Positions 15,638-23,938 of a stretch of 43,736 nt of DNA are shown here, piece by piece; within the stretch, counting starts at the first letter, position 1; each line of letters starts with the position of its first letter. The notes under the pieces were generated by a model. It searched no databases and was not told the DNA's origin. It was given only the letters and a program-made list of their open reading frames with translations. The stretch covers positions 1 to 43,736 of the forward strand of contig JAJTCN010000018.1 of NCBI GenBank assembly GCA_021323335.1, given 5' to 3'. The translations under genes were made by a program, and so were the position numbers. The stretch is from Ramlibacter sp. GTDB lineage: Bacteria > Pseudomonadota > Gammaproteobacteria > Burkholderiales > Burkholderiaceae_C.

Positions 15638-16887
15638 GCCCCATCCCTGGCGAGCCTCAGCCCGCTGAACTGCCAGCGCGTGGCCGGCGGAAAGAAATTG
15701 CGGTAGCTCGAGCGCGCATGACCGGCCGGGGTGGCGACGCTGCTGCCGCGCAGCACCACCTGGCCGACCATGAACTTGCCGTTGTATTCGCCGACGGAGC
15801 CGGCCCAGGGCCGGTAGCCCGGATAGGGGTCATAGGAGGAACGGGTCCATTGCCATACCTGGCCGTGCAGGTCGCGCAGGCCCGGCAGGCCGGCCGCGGC
15901 CTCCCATTCCGCCTCGGTCGGCAGGCGCGCCCCGGCCCACTCGCCATACGCGGCGGCTTCGTAGAGGCTCAGGTGGCTGGCGGGCGCCGCGCGGTCCAGC
16001 GGCCGCACGCCGTCCAGGCCGTACACCTGCCAGTGCCCAGCCGGCGCGCGCGGGTCCCCCGGCGCGATCCAGTACGCGGGCGCCTGCCAGCCCTGTGCCT
16101 GCACCGCCGCCCAGCCGTCCGACAGCCACAGCGACGCGGTGCGATAGCCGCCGTCCTCGATGAAATCAGCGAACTCGCCGCAGGTCACCAACCGGTCGGC
16201 GATGCGGTAGGGCTGCAGCCACACGCGGTGGCGCGGGGTCTCGTTGTCGAAGGCGAAGCCCTCGCCGTCGTGGCCGATGTCCACGGCGCCGTCGGGTCCG
16301 GCGAGCCAGCCCGACCGAGGGCTGGTGGCCAGGCGCAGCGGTTGCGGCTCGGCGGCGCGGTAGGCCGGCAGCAGCGGATTGCACGACAGCGCATGGAGGA
16401 TGTCGGTGAGGACCAGCTCCTGGTGCTGCTGCTCGTGATGCAGCCCCAGTTCCAGCAGGGGCGCGGCCCCGCACCAGGCCGCTTCGGTGGCCGTGGCGAT
16501 GAACTCCTCGATGCCCGCGTCGACGTGCGCGCGGTAGCGGTGCACCTCGGCCAGGCCGGGCCGGGTGAGCAGCCCGCGCTGCGGCCTCGGGTGGCGTGGC
16601 CCGAGCGACTCGTAATAGGAATTGAACAGGTGGGACCAGCGGCTGTCGAAGGCACGGTAGCCCGGCGCGTGCGCGGCGAGGACGACGGCCTCGAAGAACC
16701 AGGACGTGTGCGCGAGGTGCCACTTGGTCGGGCTGGCATCGGCCATGGACTGCACGCACTGGTCTTCGGCCGACAGCGGCGCGGCCAGGGCCAGGGTATG
16801 GGCGCGGACCTCGGCGAAGTGGCGCGCCAGCGCGGCGCGTTCGTCATCCCGCTGCGCGCCGCGCGCGGGCGATGGGTTCAGGGACAT
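15634..16887 (-). CDS. egtB: Ergothioneine sulfoxide synthase (hercynylcysteine sulfoxide synthase)
   Basis: This 417-residue iron enzyme couples hercynine with a thiol (gamma-Glu-Cys or Cys) and O2. An N-terminal DinB-like helical domain carries H60 in WHLAHTSWFFE and the HX3HXE motif H151-H155-E157 (HHEQQHQE). A formylglycine-generating-type C-terminal domain ends LHGQVWQWTRSSYDPYPGYRPW...SSYRNFFPPATRWQFSGLRLA. No egtA, egtC or egtE gene is present here, so either a cysteine-using EgtB or distant partners is implied. The ATG at 16887 gives a short leader; longer upstream frames run into the neighbouring gene's territory. Confidence 0.95.
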   Translation of the reverse strand: MSLNPSPARGAQRDDERAALARHFAEVRAHTLALAAPLSAEDQCVQSMADASPTKWHLAHTSWFFEAVVLAAHAPGYRAFDSRWSHLFNSYYESLGPRHPRPQRGLLTRPGLAEVHRYRAHVDAGIEEFIATATEAAWCGAAPLLELGLHHEQQHQELVLTDILHALSCNPLLPAYRAAEPQPLRLATSPRSGWLAGPDGAVDIGHDGEGFAFDNETPRHRVWLQPYRIADRLVTCGEFADFIEDGGYRTASLWLSDGWAAVQAQGWQAPAYWIAPGDPRAPAGHWQVYGLDGVRPLDRAAPASHLSLYEAAAYGEWAGARLPTEAEWEAAAGLPGLRDLHGQVWQWTRSSYDPYPGYRPWAGSVGEYNGKFMVGQVVLRGSSVATPAGHARSSYRNFFPPATRWQFSGLRLARDGA

Positions 16888-17002
16888 GCGTCCGGATCTC
16901 CTGGAAACGCGCCGCCGGCGGCGGTGCTCGGCGGGGGCCCACCCTGCCAATTCATTACAGCACAGGGGAAAAAACCGCGGGGCGCGCCGCCCGCGGCACG
17001 GA

Positions 17003-17416
17003 TCAATCGCGGTCCTGCCAGGCGACCTGGGGTTCGCGCAGCTGCTTCCACTGCCCCCAGCGGCTCGGGCTGTTGTCGACGCGGACGAAGTAGACCGGGG
17101 CATCGCAGGCCGCCCACTTGGCGCAGTTCTGCTTCCACTTGCGCACCTGGCCCGGCGGGACGTACAGGTAGACCGGCTGGCCGCGCGGCGCGCCGATGGT
17201 CTCGTTGGCCACCACTGGCTGGGGGTAGATCAGCGGCGGCGGCGCCGCCGCGTTGCGCACGGCGATGCGGCCGTAGATGCCCGGCTTGAGCGGGCCGCCC
17301 GTCGTCACGTTGCGAAAGTCGCCGGCCTTCTCTTTCTGGGCGACGGCGGGGCCGCCGGCGGTGAGCGCCGCCAGGGCGAGGACCAGGTGCGTGGCTGGTG
17401 CGATCGTCGTTCTCAT
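17003..17416 (-). CDS. Hypothetical exported protein with predicted signal peptide
   Basis: This 137-residue protein has a signal peptide (MRTTIAPATHLVLALAALTAGGPAVAQ, cleavage after AVAQ-type site near residue 26). The mature part is small and contains two cysteines (QNCAKWAACDAPVYFVRVD), likely to form a disulfide in the periplasm. Blocks such as GDFRNVTTGGPLKPGIYGRIAVRN and PVYLYVPPGQVRKWKQNC are conserved-looking but I cannot name a domain. I do not recognise the gene. It lies 115 bases upstream of egtB in the same direction, with no obvious link to ergothioneine. Confidence 0.75.
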   Translation of the reverse strand: MRTTIAPATHLVLALAALTAGGPAVAQKEKAGDFRNVTTGGPLKPGIYGRIAVRNAAAPPPLIYPQPVVANETIGAPRGQPVYLYVPPGQVRKWKQNCAKWAACDAPVYFVRVDNSPSRWGQWKQLREPQVAWQDRD

Positions 17417-17656
17417 GAGGGGCTCCCGTCGTTACGGCTGTGTTCTACCCAAGCCGGCCGCGATCTCCGTGTAGGCGCACGTGAACTGAGAGGCGGCGAA
17501 TTTCCTCGCGGCATGTCGGACGGCGCCGACAGGACAGGGGCGCGCAATTCTGCTGATCCATGGGAAGTCCCCGCCAGGCGGTGCTTTTCAGTCCGCGCCC
17601 GGCTTTTTAGAATCCCGCCTTGCTCGCCACCCCCTGCCAACGGACCGGAGATCCCC

Positions 17657-18553
17657 ATGGGCAAATGGTTGAAACGCGGCGCCCTGGCCGCAGCGCTGCT
17701 GGTCGTCCTGGCCGCCGGCGCGGTGTTCGCGGGCCTGCAGCTGGCCGACCGGCGCATGGAGCGCCAGGTAGCCGTCCAGGTGAAGCCCGTGGCGCTGCCG
17801 GGCGATGCCGCTTCGCTGCTGCGCGGCAAGTACCTGTTCGCTTCACGCGGCTGCGTCGACTGCCACGGCGCGGAGGGCGCCGGGCGCGTGTTCGCCGACA
17901 ACGGCGGCGACCTGCGGATCAAGGGCCCGAACATCACGACCGGCGCCGGCGGGGTGGTGGCCTCGTACCGGCCCGAGGACTGGGTGCGCGCCATCCGCCA
18001 CGGCGTGGCGCCGGGCGGGCGACCGCTGCTGGTGATGCCGAGCGAGGACTACAACCGCTTCACCGATGCCGACCTGGCCGCGCTGGTCGCGTACGTGAAG
18101 TCCCTGCCACCGGCGCAGGGCACGGGCGCGGAGGTGCGGCTGCCGCTGCCGGCCCGCGTGCTCTACGGTTTCGGAGCGATCCAGGATGCCGCCGGGAAGA
18201 TCGACCACGGCCTGCCGCCGGCGCAGGCGGTCGCGCAAGGCGTGAACCTGCAGCACGGCGCCTACGTCGCCAACATGTGCCTGGGCTGCCATGGCGCGCA
18301 GCTGGCCGGCGGCAGGATTCCCGGCGGCCCGCCGGACTGGCCGGCGGCGGCCGACCTGAGGCCAGTGGCGAAATCCGGGATGGCGCCCTATGCGGACCCC
18401 GAGGCTTTCCTGCGGATGTTCAAGACCGGCCTGCGCCCGGACGGCACGAAGATCCAGGTGATGCCATTCGAGTCATTGCGCGAGATGAACGAGACGGACG
18501 TGCGGGCGCTGCACCTGTACCTGAAGAGCTTGCCGGCGCGGCTGCAGGGGTGA
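17657..18553 (+). CDS. Membrane-anchored diheme cytochrome c
   Basis: This 298-residue protein has an N-terminal membrane anchor (residues 8-28) and two cytochrome c domains. Heme sites are CVDCH (66-70) and CLGCH (208-212). Axial Met candidates are M127 (VMPSEDY) and M269 (QVMPFES). It resembles diheme c-type cytochromes that pass electrons from periplasmic dehydrogenases to terminal oxidases. No dehydrogenase gene is adjacent, so its partner is unknown. The ATG at 17657 is the first start after the promoter gap; 240 bases separate it from the divergent hypothetical gene, and I see no further gene there. Confidence 0.92.
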   Translation: MGKWLKRGALAAALLVVLAAGAVFAGLQLADRRMERQVAVQVKPVALPGDAASLLRGKYLFASRGCVDCHGAEGAGRVFADNGGDLRIKGPNITTGAGGVVASYRPEDWVRAIRHGVAPGGRPLLVMPSEDYNRFTDADLAALVAYVKSLPPAQGTGAEVRLPLPARVLYGFGAIQDAAGKIDHGLPPAQAVAQGVNLQHGAYVANMCLGCHGAQLAGGRIPGGPPDWPAAADLRPVAKSGMAPYADPEAFLRMFKTGLRPDGTKIQVMPFESLREMNETDVRALHLYLKSLPARLQG

Positions 18554-18559
18554 TGCATC

Positions 18560-18592
18560 GCCGGGGTGCGGCGGCGCCGCAACCCGGCCTAC
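18560..18592 (-). repeat. REP-like GTAG palindrome overlapping the methionine synthase stop codon
   Basis: A single copy on the minus strand starts GTAGGCCGGGTTGCGGC and ends GCACCCCGGC, with 12-base arms. The TAG stop codon of the methionine synthase gene is the TAG of the GTAG head (18589-18591), so the repeat has become part of the gene's end. The convergent cytochrome gene ends seven bases before the repeat. Confidence 0.8.
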
Positions 18593-19611
18593 GAGCCGTA
18601 GCGCTCGCGCGCCAGCGCGGCACCCTTGGCCAGCGCCTCCAGCTTGCGCAGCGCCACGTCGCGGTCCATCGGCGCCATGCCGCAGTTGGTGCACGGCATC
18701 AGCCGCTCGCGCGGCACGAACTGCAGGGCGCGGCCGATGGTGTCGGCCACCTGCTCCGGGGTCTCGACGACGTCGCTGGCCACGTCGATCACGCCGACCA
18801 CCACGTCCTTGCCCTTCAGCAAGGCCATCATGTCCGGCGGCACGTGCGAGTGGTAGCACTCCAGGCTCACCTGGTCGATGCTGCTGGCGGCCAGGGCGGG
18901 GAACACCTGCTCGTACTGCCGCCACTCCTCGCCCAGCGTCTTCTTCCAGTCGTTGTTGGCCTGGATGCCGTAGCCATAGCAGATGTGGACCGCGGTGGTG
19001 CAGGTGAGCCCCTGCGCCGCGCGCTCGAGCGCCTTCACGCCCCACTCCGCCGCGTCCTTCATGTACACGTTGAACGCCGGTTCGTCGAACTGGATGATGT
19101 CCACGCCGTCGGCCTGCAGCGCCAGCGCCTCCTGGTTCAGCAGCTCGGCAAAGGCGAAGGCCAGCTTCACGCGGTCGCCGTAGAAGCGGTCCGCCACGGT
19201 ATCGACGATGGTCATCGGCCCGGGCAGCGTGAACTTCAGCTTCTTCCGGGTGTGCGCCCGGGCGAGGCGCGCCTCGGCGGCGTGCACGCGGCCCTTCAGC
19301 CGCAGCGGCCCCACCACCTGCGGCACCATGGCCTTGTAGCGGTCGGCGCGGATGCCCATCTCGACCTTGTGCTCGAAGTCGATGCCCTCGACCTGCTCGA
19401 GGAAACCGTGCACGAAGTGCTGCCGTGACTGCTCGCCGTCGGTGACCACGTCGAGGCCCGCGTCCTCCTGGGCCTTCAGCCAGAGCAGCGTGGCGTCGGC
19501 CTTGGCCTGGCGCAGTTCGTCGCCTTGCGCGCGCCACTGCGGCCAGAGCTTCTGGGTCTCGGCCAGCCAGCCCGGCTTGGGCAGGCTGCCTGCAATCGTC
19601 GTCGAGAACAT
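18589..19611 (-). CDS. Short cobalamin-independent methionine synthase (MetE catalytic-domain family)
   Basis: This 340-residue protein matches the C-terminal catalytic half of MetE, which transfers a methyl group to homocysteine through a zinc thiolate. It contains TTIAGSLPKPGWL, DGEQSRQHFVHGF, IIQFDEPAFNVYM, the H-x-C site VHICYGYG and a late Cys in CTNCGMAPMD; together H, C and the final C match the zinc ligands. The N-terminal folate-binding half of true MetE is missing, as in archaeal and some proteobacterial short forms whose methyl donor is uncertain. The stop codon lies in a REP-like element. The ATG at 19611 has GGGAGGAG upstream. A 75-base divergent gap precedes the receiver gene. 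Confidence 0.9.
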   Translation of the reverse strand: MFSTTIAGSLPKPGWLAETQKLWPQWRAQGDELRQAKADATLLWLKAQEDAGLDVVTDGEQSRQHFVHGFLEQVEGIDFEHKVEMGIRADRYKAMVPQVVGPLRLKGRVHAAEARLARAHTRKKLKFTLPGPMTIVDTVADRFYGDRVKLAFAFAELLNQEALALQADGVDIIQFDEPAFNVYMKDAAEWGVKALERAAQGLTCTTAVHICYGYGIQANNDWKKTLGEEWRQYEQVFPALAASSIDQVSLECYHSHVPPDMMALLKGKDVVVGVIDVASDVVETPEQVADTIGRALQFVPRERLMPCTNCGMAPMDRDVALRKLEALAKGAALARERYGS

Positions 19612-19686
19612 CCGCCGGTCTCCTCCCGGGCGCCTTCTGGCCGGGTGCCGGACACCATACACCAAAGTATCATCGACGCTCCAGCC

Positions 19687-20094
19687 ATGCGTACCCTGCC
19701 CGACCCACAGAAGGCCAAGCCTTGCGTCCTGGTCGTCGACGACGACGAGGCCGTGGCATGGGCCATCGCGGGCCGGTTGGGCGGGGACTTCCGCGTCGTC
19801 GGCCTGACGGAGCCCGCGCAGGCGGTGCGGCGGGCGTGCGAGGAAAGGCCGGGGGTCATCCTGTGCGACATCCACATGCCTGGCCTGCAGGGCGACGAGG
19901 TCGCCTTCGCGCTGTCGCAGGATCCGCGCACGGCGCGCATCCCGCTGATCTACCTGACCGCGCTGGTCACGCCGGAGGAAGTGGCGGACCTCGATGGCGT
20001 GTTCGGCGACTACCCCACGGTGTCGAAGAGCGCGACCACCGAGGAACTGCGCGACCTGGTGAGCGCCGCGCTCGGCCTGCCGGACGATTGCTGA
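19687..20094 (+). CDS. Stand-alone response-regulator receiver protein
   Basis: This 135-residue protein is a lone CheY-like receiver with no output domain. Acidic pocket residues D18-D20 (VVDDDEA), phosphoacceptor D61 (LCDIHMPGLQGD), T91 (YLTAL) and K114 (TVSKSAT) are all present, so phosphorylation looks functional. No histidine kinase is adjacent; the nearest is the hybrid kinase about 7 kb away. Its stop codon (20092-20094) directly abuts the convergent LLM gene stop with no intervening base. Confidence 0.93.
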   Translation: MRTLPDPQKAKPCVLVVDDDEAVAWAIAGRLGGDFRVVGLTEPAQAVRRACEERPGVILCDIHMPGLQGDEVAFALSQDPRTARIPLIYLTALVTPEEVADLDGVFGDYPTVSKSATTEELRDLVSAALGLPDDC

Positions 20095-21108
20095 TCACGC
20101 CGGGGCGAGGGCGAACTCCCGCGCCAGCAACTCGTACGACCGGCGCTGCGCCTGCGGGTCCCACGTCCACGTGATCACCACCAGCTCCTCCAGCGCCAGC
20201 TCCTGCGCCAGCGCGCGCAGCTTCGCGGCGACTTGCGGCGCGCTGCCCACCATCGCCTTGGCGCGCAGCCCGCGGCGGTAGGCTTCCTCCGCCCCGGTGT
20301 AGTCGCGCGGCGCTTCGTCCGGTGGCAGCAAGGCGCCGAAGCGGCCGGTCTGCCGGTCGACGCGGGCGCGCTCGCGGCTGGCGAAGAGGCGCCAGGCTTC
20401 GTCTTCCGTGTCCGCGGCCAGCGCCCAGACGCAGGCGTTGGCCTGCGGCTGCTGCACCAGCCCGGGCTTGAACAGGTGCCGGTACAGGGCCAGCGCCTCG
20501 GCGCAGCCCTCGCCGTCGGTGATGAAGTGCGCGAAGGAGTACGGCGTGCCGAAGTGCGCCGCGAGCTGCGCGCCGTAGTCGGAGCTGCCCAGCATCCAGA
20601 GCTGCGGCGAGGTCGCGCCGCGCGGATAGGCCCGGATGCCGCGGCCGGGGTGGCCTTCCGGCATCTCCTCGCCCGCCACCCAGGCGTGCAGTTCGCGCAC
20701 CTGCTGCGGGAAGTGCTCGCTCGATCGCGGATCCGGGTTCAACAGGCGCGCGGTGCGATGGTCGCTGCCGGGCGCGCGGCCCACGCCGAGGTCGATGCGC
20801 CCCGGCGCCAGCGCGTCCAGCACGCGGAACTGCTCCGCCACCTTGAAGGGTGAATAGTGCGGCAGCATGACGCCCGCGCTGCCGATGCGGATGCGCGAGG
20901 TGCGCGCGGCCACCGCGGCCATCAGCACCTCCGGCGCGGTGCCGACGATCGTAGGCATGCTGTGGTGTTCGCTCACCCAGAACCGGTGGTAGCCGAGCGC
21001 TTCGCAGTGTTCGGCCAGCGCCAGGGTGGCGCGGATGGAGGCGTCATCCGGCTGGCCGGCGCGGGCGACCGACTGGTCGAGGACGGAGAGGCGCAAGGTG
21101 GGGGACAT
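20095..21108 (-). CDS. LLM class flavin-dependent oxidoreductase (MsnO8-like)
   Basis: This 337-residue enzyme is a luciferase-like flavin monooxygenase of the group 1 LLM type. Typical blocks are LSVLDQSVARAG, RFWVSEHHSMPTIVGTAPEVLMAAVAARTSRIRIGSAGVMLPHYSPFKVAEQFRVLDALAPGRIDLGVGRAPGSD and QLWMLGSSDYGAQLAAHFG. It uses reduced flavin and O2, but its substrate cannot be told. The ATG at 21108 (MSPTLRLSVLDQSV) is preferred over one six codons upstream because it matches the usual family N-terminus. The gene is divergent from DUF488 (53 bases) and abuts the receiver gene. Confidence 0.92.
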   Translation of the reverse strand: MSPTLRLSVLDQSVARAGQPDDASIRATLALAEHCEALGYHRFWVSEHHSMPTIVGTAPEVLMAAVAARTSRIRIGSAGVMLPHYSPFKVAEQFRVLDALAPGRIDLGVGRAPGSDHRTARLLNPDPRSSEHFPQQVRELHAWVAGEEMPEGHPGRGIRAYPRGATSPQLWMLGSSDYGAQLAAHFGTPYSFAHFITDGEGCAEALALYRHLFKPGLVQQPQANACVWALAADTEDEAWRLFASRERARVDRQTGRFGALLPPDEAPRDYTGAEEAYRRGLRAKAMVGSAPQVAAKLRALAQELALEELVVITWTWDPQAQRRSYELLAREFALAPA

Positions 21109-21161
21109 GCGCCGATTGTGGTTCAAGCGGCAGGGGCGGGTGCTCTGCTAGGCTTGCGGCC

Positions 21162-21548
21162 ATGGCCATCCGCATCGTCCGGCTCGGGACCCCGCGCGCT
21201 CCGGGGGAGGGGCTGCGCCTGGGCACCGTGCGGCGGCCGCCGCGCGGCGTGCCGAAGGAGGAGTTCGCCAGCCGGGACTTCTACGACGTCTGGCTGCCGA
21301 ACCTGTCGCCCACGGCGGAACTGGTGGCGCAGGGGCTGGCGGTGGACGACGACAGGGAGTGGGCGACCTTCCGCCGCAAGTTCGTGGCCGAAATGAAGAA
21401 GCCCGATGCGAGCCACCTGCTGGACATGCTGGCGGCGCTGTCGCACCAGGCGAACCTGGCGGTCGGCTGCTACTGCGAAGACGAGAGCCGGTGCCACCGC
21501 TCGATCCTGCGCGAGCTGCTCCAGGATCGGGGCGCTGAAGTGGTTTGA
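21162..21548 (+). CDS. DUF488 family protein
   Basis: This 128-residue protein matches the short DUF488 form: RIVRLGTPRAPGEGLRLGTVRRPPRGVPKEEFASRDFYDVWLPNLSP with WATFRRKFVAEMKKPDASHLLDMLAALSHQANLAVGCYCEDESRCHRSILRELL. The C-Y-C-E-D-E-x-x-C-H-R motif near residues 107-117 is the family hallmark, possibly a metal- or thiol-based site. Function is unknown. It starts 53 bases from the divergent LLM gene and ends just before a REP-like pair. Confidence 0.9.
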   Translation: MAIRIVRLGTPRAPGEGLRLGTVRRPPRGVPKEEFASRDFYDVWLPNLSPTAELVAQGLAVDDDREWATFRRKFVAEMKKPDASHLLDMLAALSHQANLAVGCYCEDESRCHRSILRELLQDRGAEVV

Positions 21549-21550
21549 AC

Positions 21551-21628
21551 GCCGGGGTGCGCTGGCGCGCAACCCGGCCTACGAAACGCCGGTCCCGGTA
21601 GGTCGGGTTGCGCGAAGCGCACCCCGAC
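21551..21628. repeat. REP-like GTAG palindrome pair between convergent genes
   Basis: Copy 1 (21551-21582, minus) reads GTAGGCCGGGTTGCGCGCC and ends GCACCCCGGC; copy 2 (21598-21628, plus) reads GTAGGTCGGGTTGCGCGAA and ends GCACCCCGAC. Each has 12-base arms with one mismatch in the same position. The pair lies between the DUF488 stop (21548) and the small exported protein stop (21633). Confidence 0.85.
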
Positions 21629-21632
21629 GCCC

Positions 21633-21872
21633 TCAGATCCCGAGGATCTTCTTCGCCTCGTTGAGATCCTTCATCGACTCGGCGTGCTTGCCGGCCTTGT
21701 GGTGGTCTTCGCCGCTCTTGCGCAGCTTGGCCACCTTGTCGGCGTTCTCCTTCGACAGCGCCGGCTTGGTCGACAGCTTGGCGTCGATCGCCTTCATTTC
21801 GACGGGGCAGTTGCTCGCCCAGGCGGCGCCCGCGAGGGCGATGCCGGCTGCGAGGACCAGGATTTGGCGCAT
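21633..21872 (-). CDS. Small exported protein with predicted signal peptide
   Basis: This 79-residue protein has a signal peptide (MRQILVLAAGIALAGAAWAS) and a charged, helical mature part of about 60 residues (CPVEMKAIDAKLSTKPALSKENADKVAKLRKSGEDHHKAGKHAESMKDLNEAKKIL). The last 40 residues look like a short helix-turn-helix repeat, resembling a TPR half unit (KAGKHAESMKDLNEAKKIL). A single Cys follows the cleavage site by two residues, so lipidation is possible but the box is weak. I do not recognise the gene. The ATG at 21872 is preferred to one four codons upstream. Confidence 0.75.
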   Translation of the reverse strand: MRQILVLAAGIALAGAAWASNCPVEMKAIDAKLSTKPALSKENADKVAKLRKSGEDHHKAGKHAESMKDLNEAKKILGI

Positions 21873-21903
21873 GGCAGTCTCCACGAAAATGAAAACGTAA
21901 ACA

Positions 21904-22794
21904 TTAGCGCGGCGGCCCGGGCGGCGCCTGAGCGTTTACCCCATCCTCCCGCTCCAGCGGCACCCCGCAGGCCCGGCAGTACCGCGCGTCCGCCGCGTGC
22001 CCCGTGGCGCCGCAACCGGGGCAGGCCTGCAGCAGCAGCAAGGGCTGCGTGTAGCGCAGGGCCGTCATTTCGGCGGTGACGATCCCCGTGGGCACCGCCA
22101 GCGTTCCCCAGCCCATCAGCATGATCACCGAGGCGATGAACCGCCCGACGTCGGTCTTGGGCGTGATGTCGCCGAAGCCCACCGTGGTGATCGTGGTGAT
22201 CGCCCAGTACACGGACGTGGGGATGTCGCGGAACCCGTGCTCCGGCCCTTCCACCACGTACAGCAGCGTGCCGAGCACCAGCACCACCATCAGCACCGCC
22301 GACAGGAACACCATGATCTTGCGCCGGCTGGCCGCCAGCGCCGCGCCGAGCATCTGGTACTCCACGACGTAGTCGGTGAGCTTGAAGATCCGGAAGATGC
22401 GCAGCAGCCGCAGGATCCGCACGTCGATGAGCGCCTGCGTCTCCGGCAGGAAGAAGGCCAGGTAGGTCGGCAGGATGGACAGCAGGTCGACGATGCCGAA
22501 AAAGCTCAACGCGTACTTCAACTGCCGCTGCACGCTCACGAGCCGAGCGATGTATTCCACCGTGAACAGGATCGTGAAGAACCACTCCAGCGCGTCGAGC
22601 ACGGGCCGGTTGTCGCGGCTCAGCGCCGACACGCTGTCCACGATCACGACGGCCACGCTGACCAGGATCGCCGTGACGATCACCTTGTCGAAGAGGCGCC
22701 CGGCCGGCGTCTCCGACTCGAAGATCACCTCGTGCATGCGCCGCCGCCAGGGCTGCGGCGGCTTGCCCAGTTCGGATTCGTTGCCGGGGACCAT
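21904..22794 (-). CDS. Voltage-gated potassium channel-like ion transporter with C-terminal zinc ribbon
   Basis: This 296-residue protein is a six-helix Kv-type channel. The voltage sensor S4 carries R126, R129, R132 and R135 (VRILRLLRIFRIFKL), and the selectivity filter is TVGFGD (204-209). After the last helix, C258, C261, C273 and C276 (CPGCG...YCRACG) form a double-CxxC zinc ribbon of about 20 residues, which is unusual for the family and may be a cytoplasmic sensor or assembly module. It ends 31 bases from the small exported gene start, and starts only four bases from the dehydratase stop, all in the same direction. Confidence 0.93.
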   Translation of the reverse strand: MVPGNESELGKPPQPWRRRMHEVIFESETPAGRLFDKVIVTAILVSVAVVIVDSVSALSRDNRPVLDALEWFFTILFTVEYIARLVSVQRQLKYALSFFGIVDLLSILPTYLAFFLPETQALIDVRILRLLRIFRIFKLTDYVVEYQMLGAALAASRRKIMVFLSAVLMVVLVLGTLLYVVEGPEHGFRDIPTSVYWAITTITTVGFGDITPKTDVGRFIASVIMLMGWGTLAVPTGIVTAEMTALRYTQPLLLLQACPGCGATGHAADARYCRACGVPLEREDGVNAQAPPGPPR

Positions 22795-22798
22795 CGCG

Positions 22799-23911
22799 TC
22801 AGGCGGCGGGTTGGCGGAACCGCTCCCACGCCTGCGGCGTCGGCGTGGTGCCGGCGCCGGGGACCTGGGGCAGGCGGAAGAAGCCGTCCACCACGTCGGC
22901 CGGCTCGGTGAAGCAGTCCTTGATCCAGGGGATGTACTCCAGCACCTGGCAGGCCGGGTGGGCGTAGCTGAGGTGCACGTGCACCTGGCTCATGTCGCCG
23001 GCGTGCGGCGCCACGGGCAGCCGGTAGCTGTGGGCCGTTTCGCAGACGCGCAGAACCTCGGTCAGGCCGCCCATGCGCGTCACGTCCGGCTGCACCCAGT
23101 GGATCGCCTGCTGGTGGAAGAACTCCGTGAAGGCATCCTGCGTGTACAGCTGTTCGCCGAGCGCCACCGGGATGCGGGTGGCCCGCGCGAGCTGCGCATG
23201 GCCCTTCACGTCGTCGTACCAGAGCGGCTCCTCGAACCAGTACACGTCGTGCTCCTCCGCGCCGCGGCAGAAGCGCAGGCAGGTGGCCAGGTCCCATTTG
23301 CCGTTGCCGTCGATGGCCAGGGTGACGTCCGGCCCGACCGCCTTGCGCACCGCGGCCAAGCGCCGCAGGTCGCGTTCGACCGTCGAACCCACCTTGATCT
23401 TGATGCCGCTGAAGCCCTGCTCCACCGCCCGGCGCGCGCCGGCCACCAGCTGCTCGTCGCCGATCGACAGCCACCCGATGTCGGTGTTGTACGCGCGGAC
23501 CTGGTCGCGCACCTGGCCGCCCAGCAGCTTCCACAGCGGCACGCCGTCGGCCTTGGCCTTCAGGTCCCAGAGCGCGACGTCGATGGCGGCTTGCGACAGC
23601 GTGGTGATGCCGGCACGGCCGATCCATTGCAGCGCCGGGTTGCGGGCGAGCTTGAGCCACAGCCGCTGGACGTCGCGCGGATCCTCGCCCACCAGCAGCG
23701 GCGCATGGCAGGTCTCGATGCAGCGGGTGATCAGCTGGTCGCCGGGCAGGTAGGAATGGGTGCCGGTGAAGCCGTAGCCGGAAAGGTCCGTGTCGGTATC
23801 GATGCGGGCGCCGACCACGCCCCAATGCGTGATGCTGTGCGTGCTGTCGGCGATCTGCGAGCCGGTGACCGGCACGTGCAGGATGAAGGGTTCGACCTTC
23901 GTGATCTTCAT
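22799..23911 (-). CDS. Enolase-superfamily sugar-acid dehydratase (mandelate racemase/MLE family)
   Basis: This 370-residue enzyme belongs to the mandelate racemase/muconate lactonizing family. Metal ligands are D201 (LAIDGNG), E227 (WFEEPL) and E253 (LGEQ). Bases are K171/K173 (GIKIKVGS, the KxK motif) and the D276/H303 dyad ([16 protein letters not shown]), as in mandelate-racemase-subgroup acid-sugar dehydratases (galactonate, rhamnonate and similar). The substrate is not decidable from sequence. It sits four bases from the channel gene and 27 bases after the flavoprotein stop; no sugar transporter is beside it, though a TRAP system lies 12 kb away. Confidence 0.9.
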   Translation of the reverse strand: MKITKVEPFILHVPVTGSQIADSTHSITHWGVVGARIDTDTDLSGYGFTGTHSYLPGDQLITRCIETCHAPLLVGEDPRDVQRLWLKLARNPALQWIGRAGITTLSQAAIDVALWDLKAKADGVPLWKLLGGQVRDQVRAYNTDIGWLSIGDEQLVAGARRAVEQGFSGIKIKVGSTVERDLRRLAAVRKAVGPDVTLAIDGNGKWDLATCLRFCRGAEEHDVYWFEEPLWYDDVKGHAQLARATRIPVALGEQLYTQDAFTEFFHQQAIHWVQPDVTRMGGLTEVLRVCETAHSYRLPVAPHAGDMSQVHVHLSYAHPACQVLEYIPWIKDCFTEPADVVDGFFRLPQVPGAGTTPTPQAWERFRQPAA

Positions 23912-23938
23912 GGTGTCTCCGTTCGTTCTGGCGCCATG

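Noticed and set aside
19612..19686. SAM or cobalamin riboswitch before the methionine synthase gene
   Set aside because: Only 75 bases separate it from the divergent gene, too short for these riboswitches, and no known conserved core is visible.
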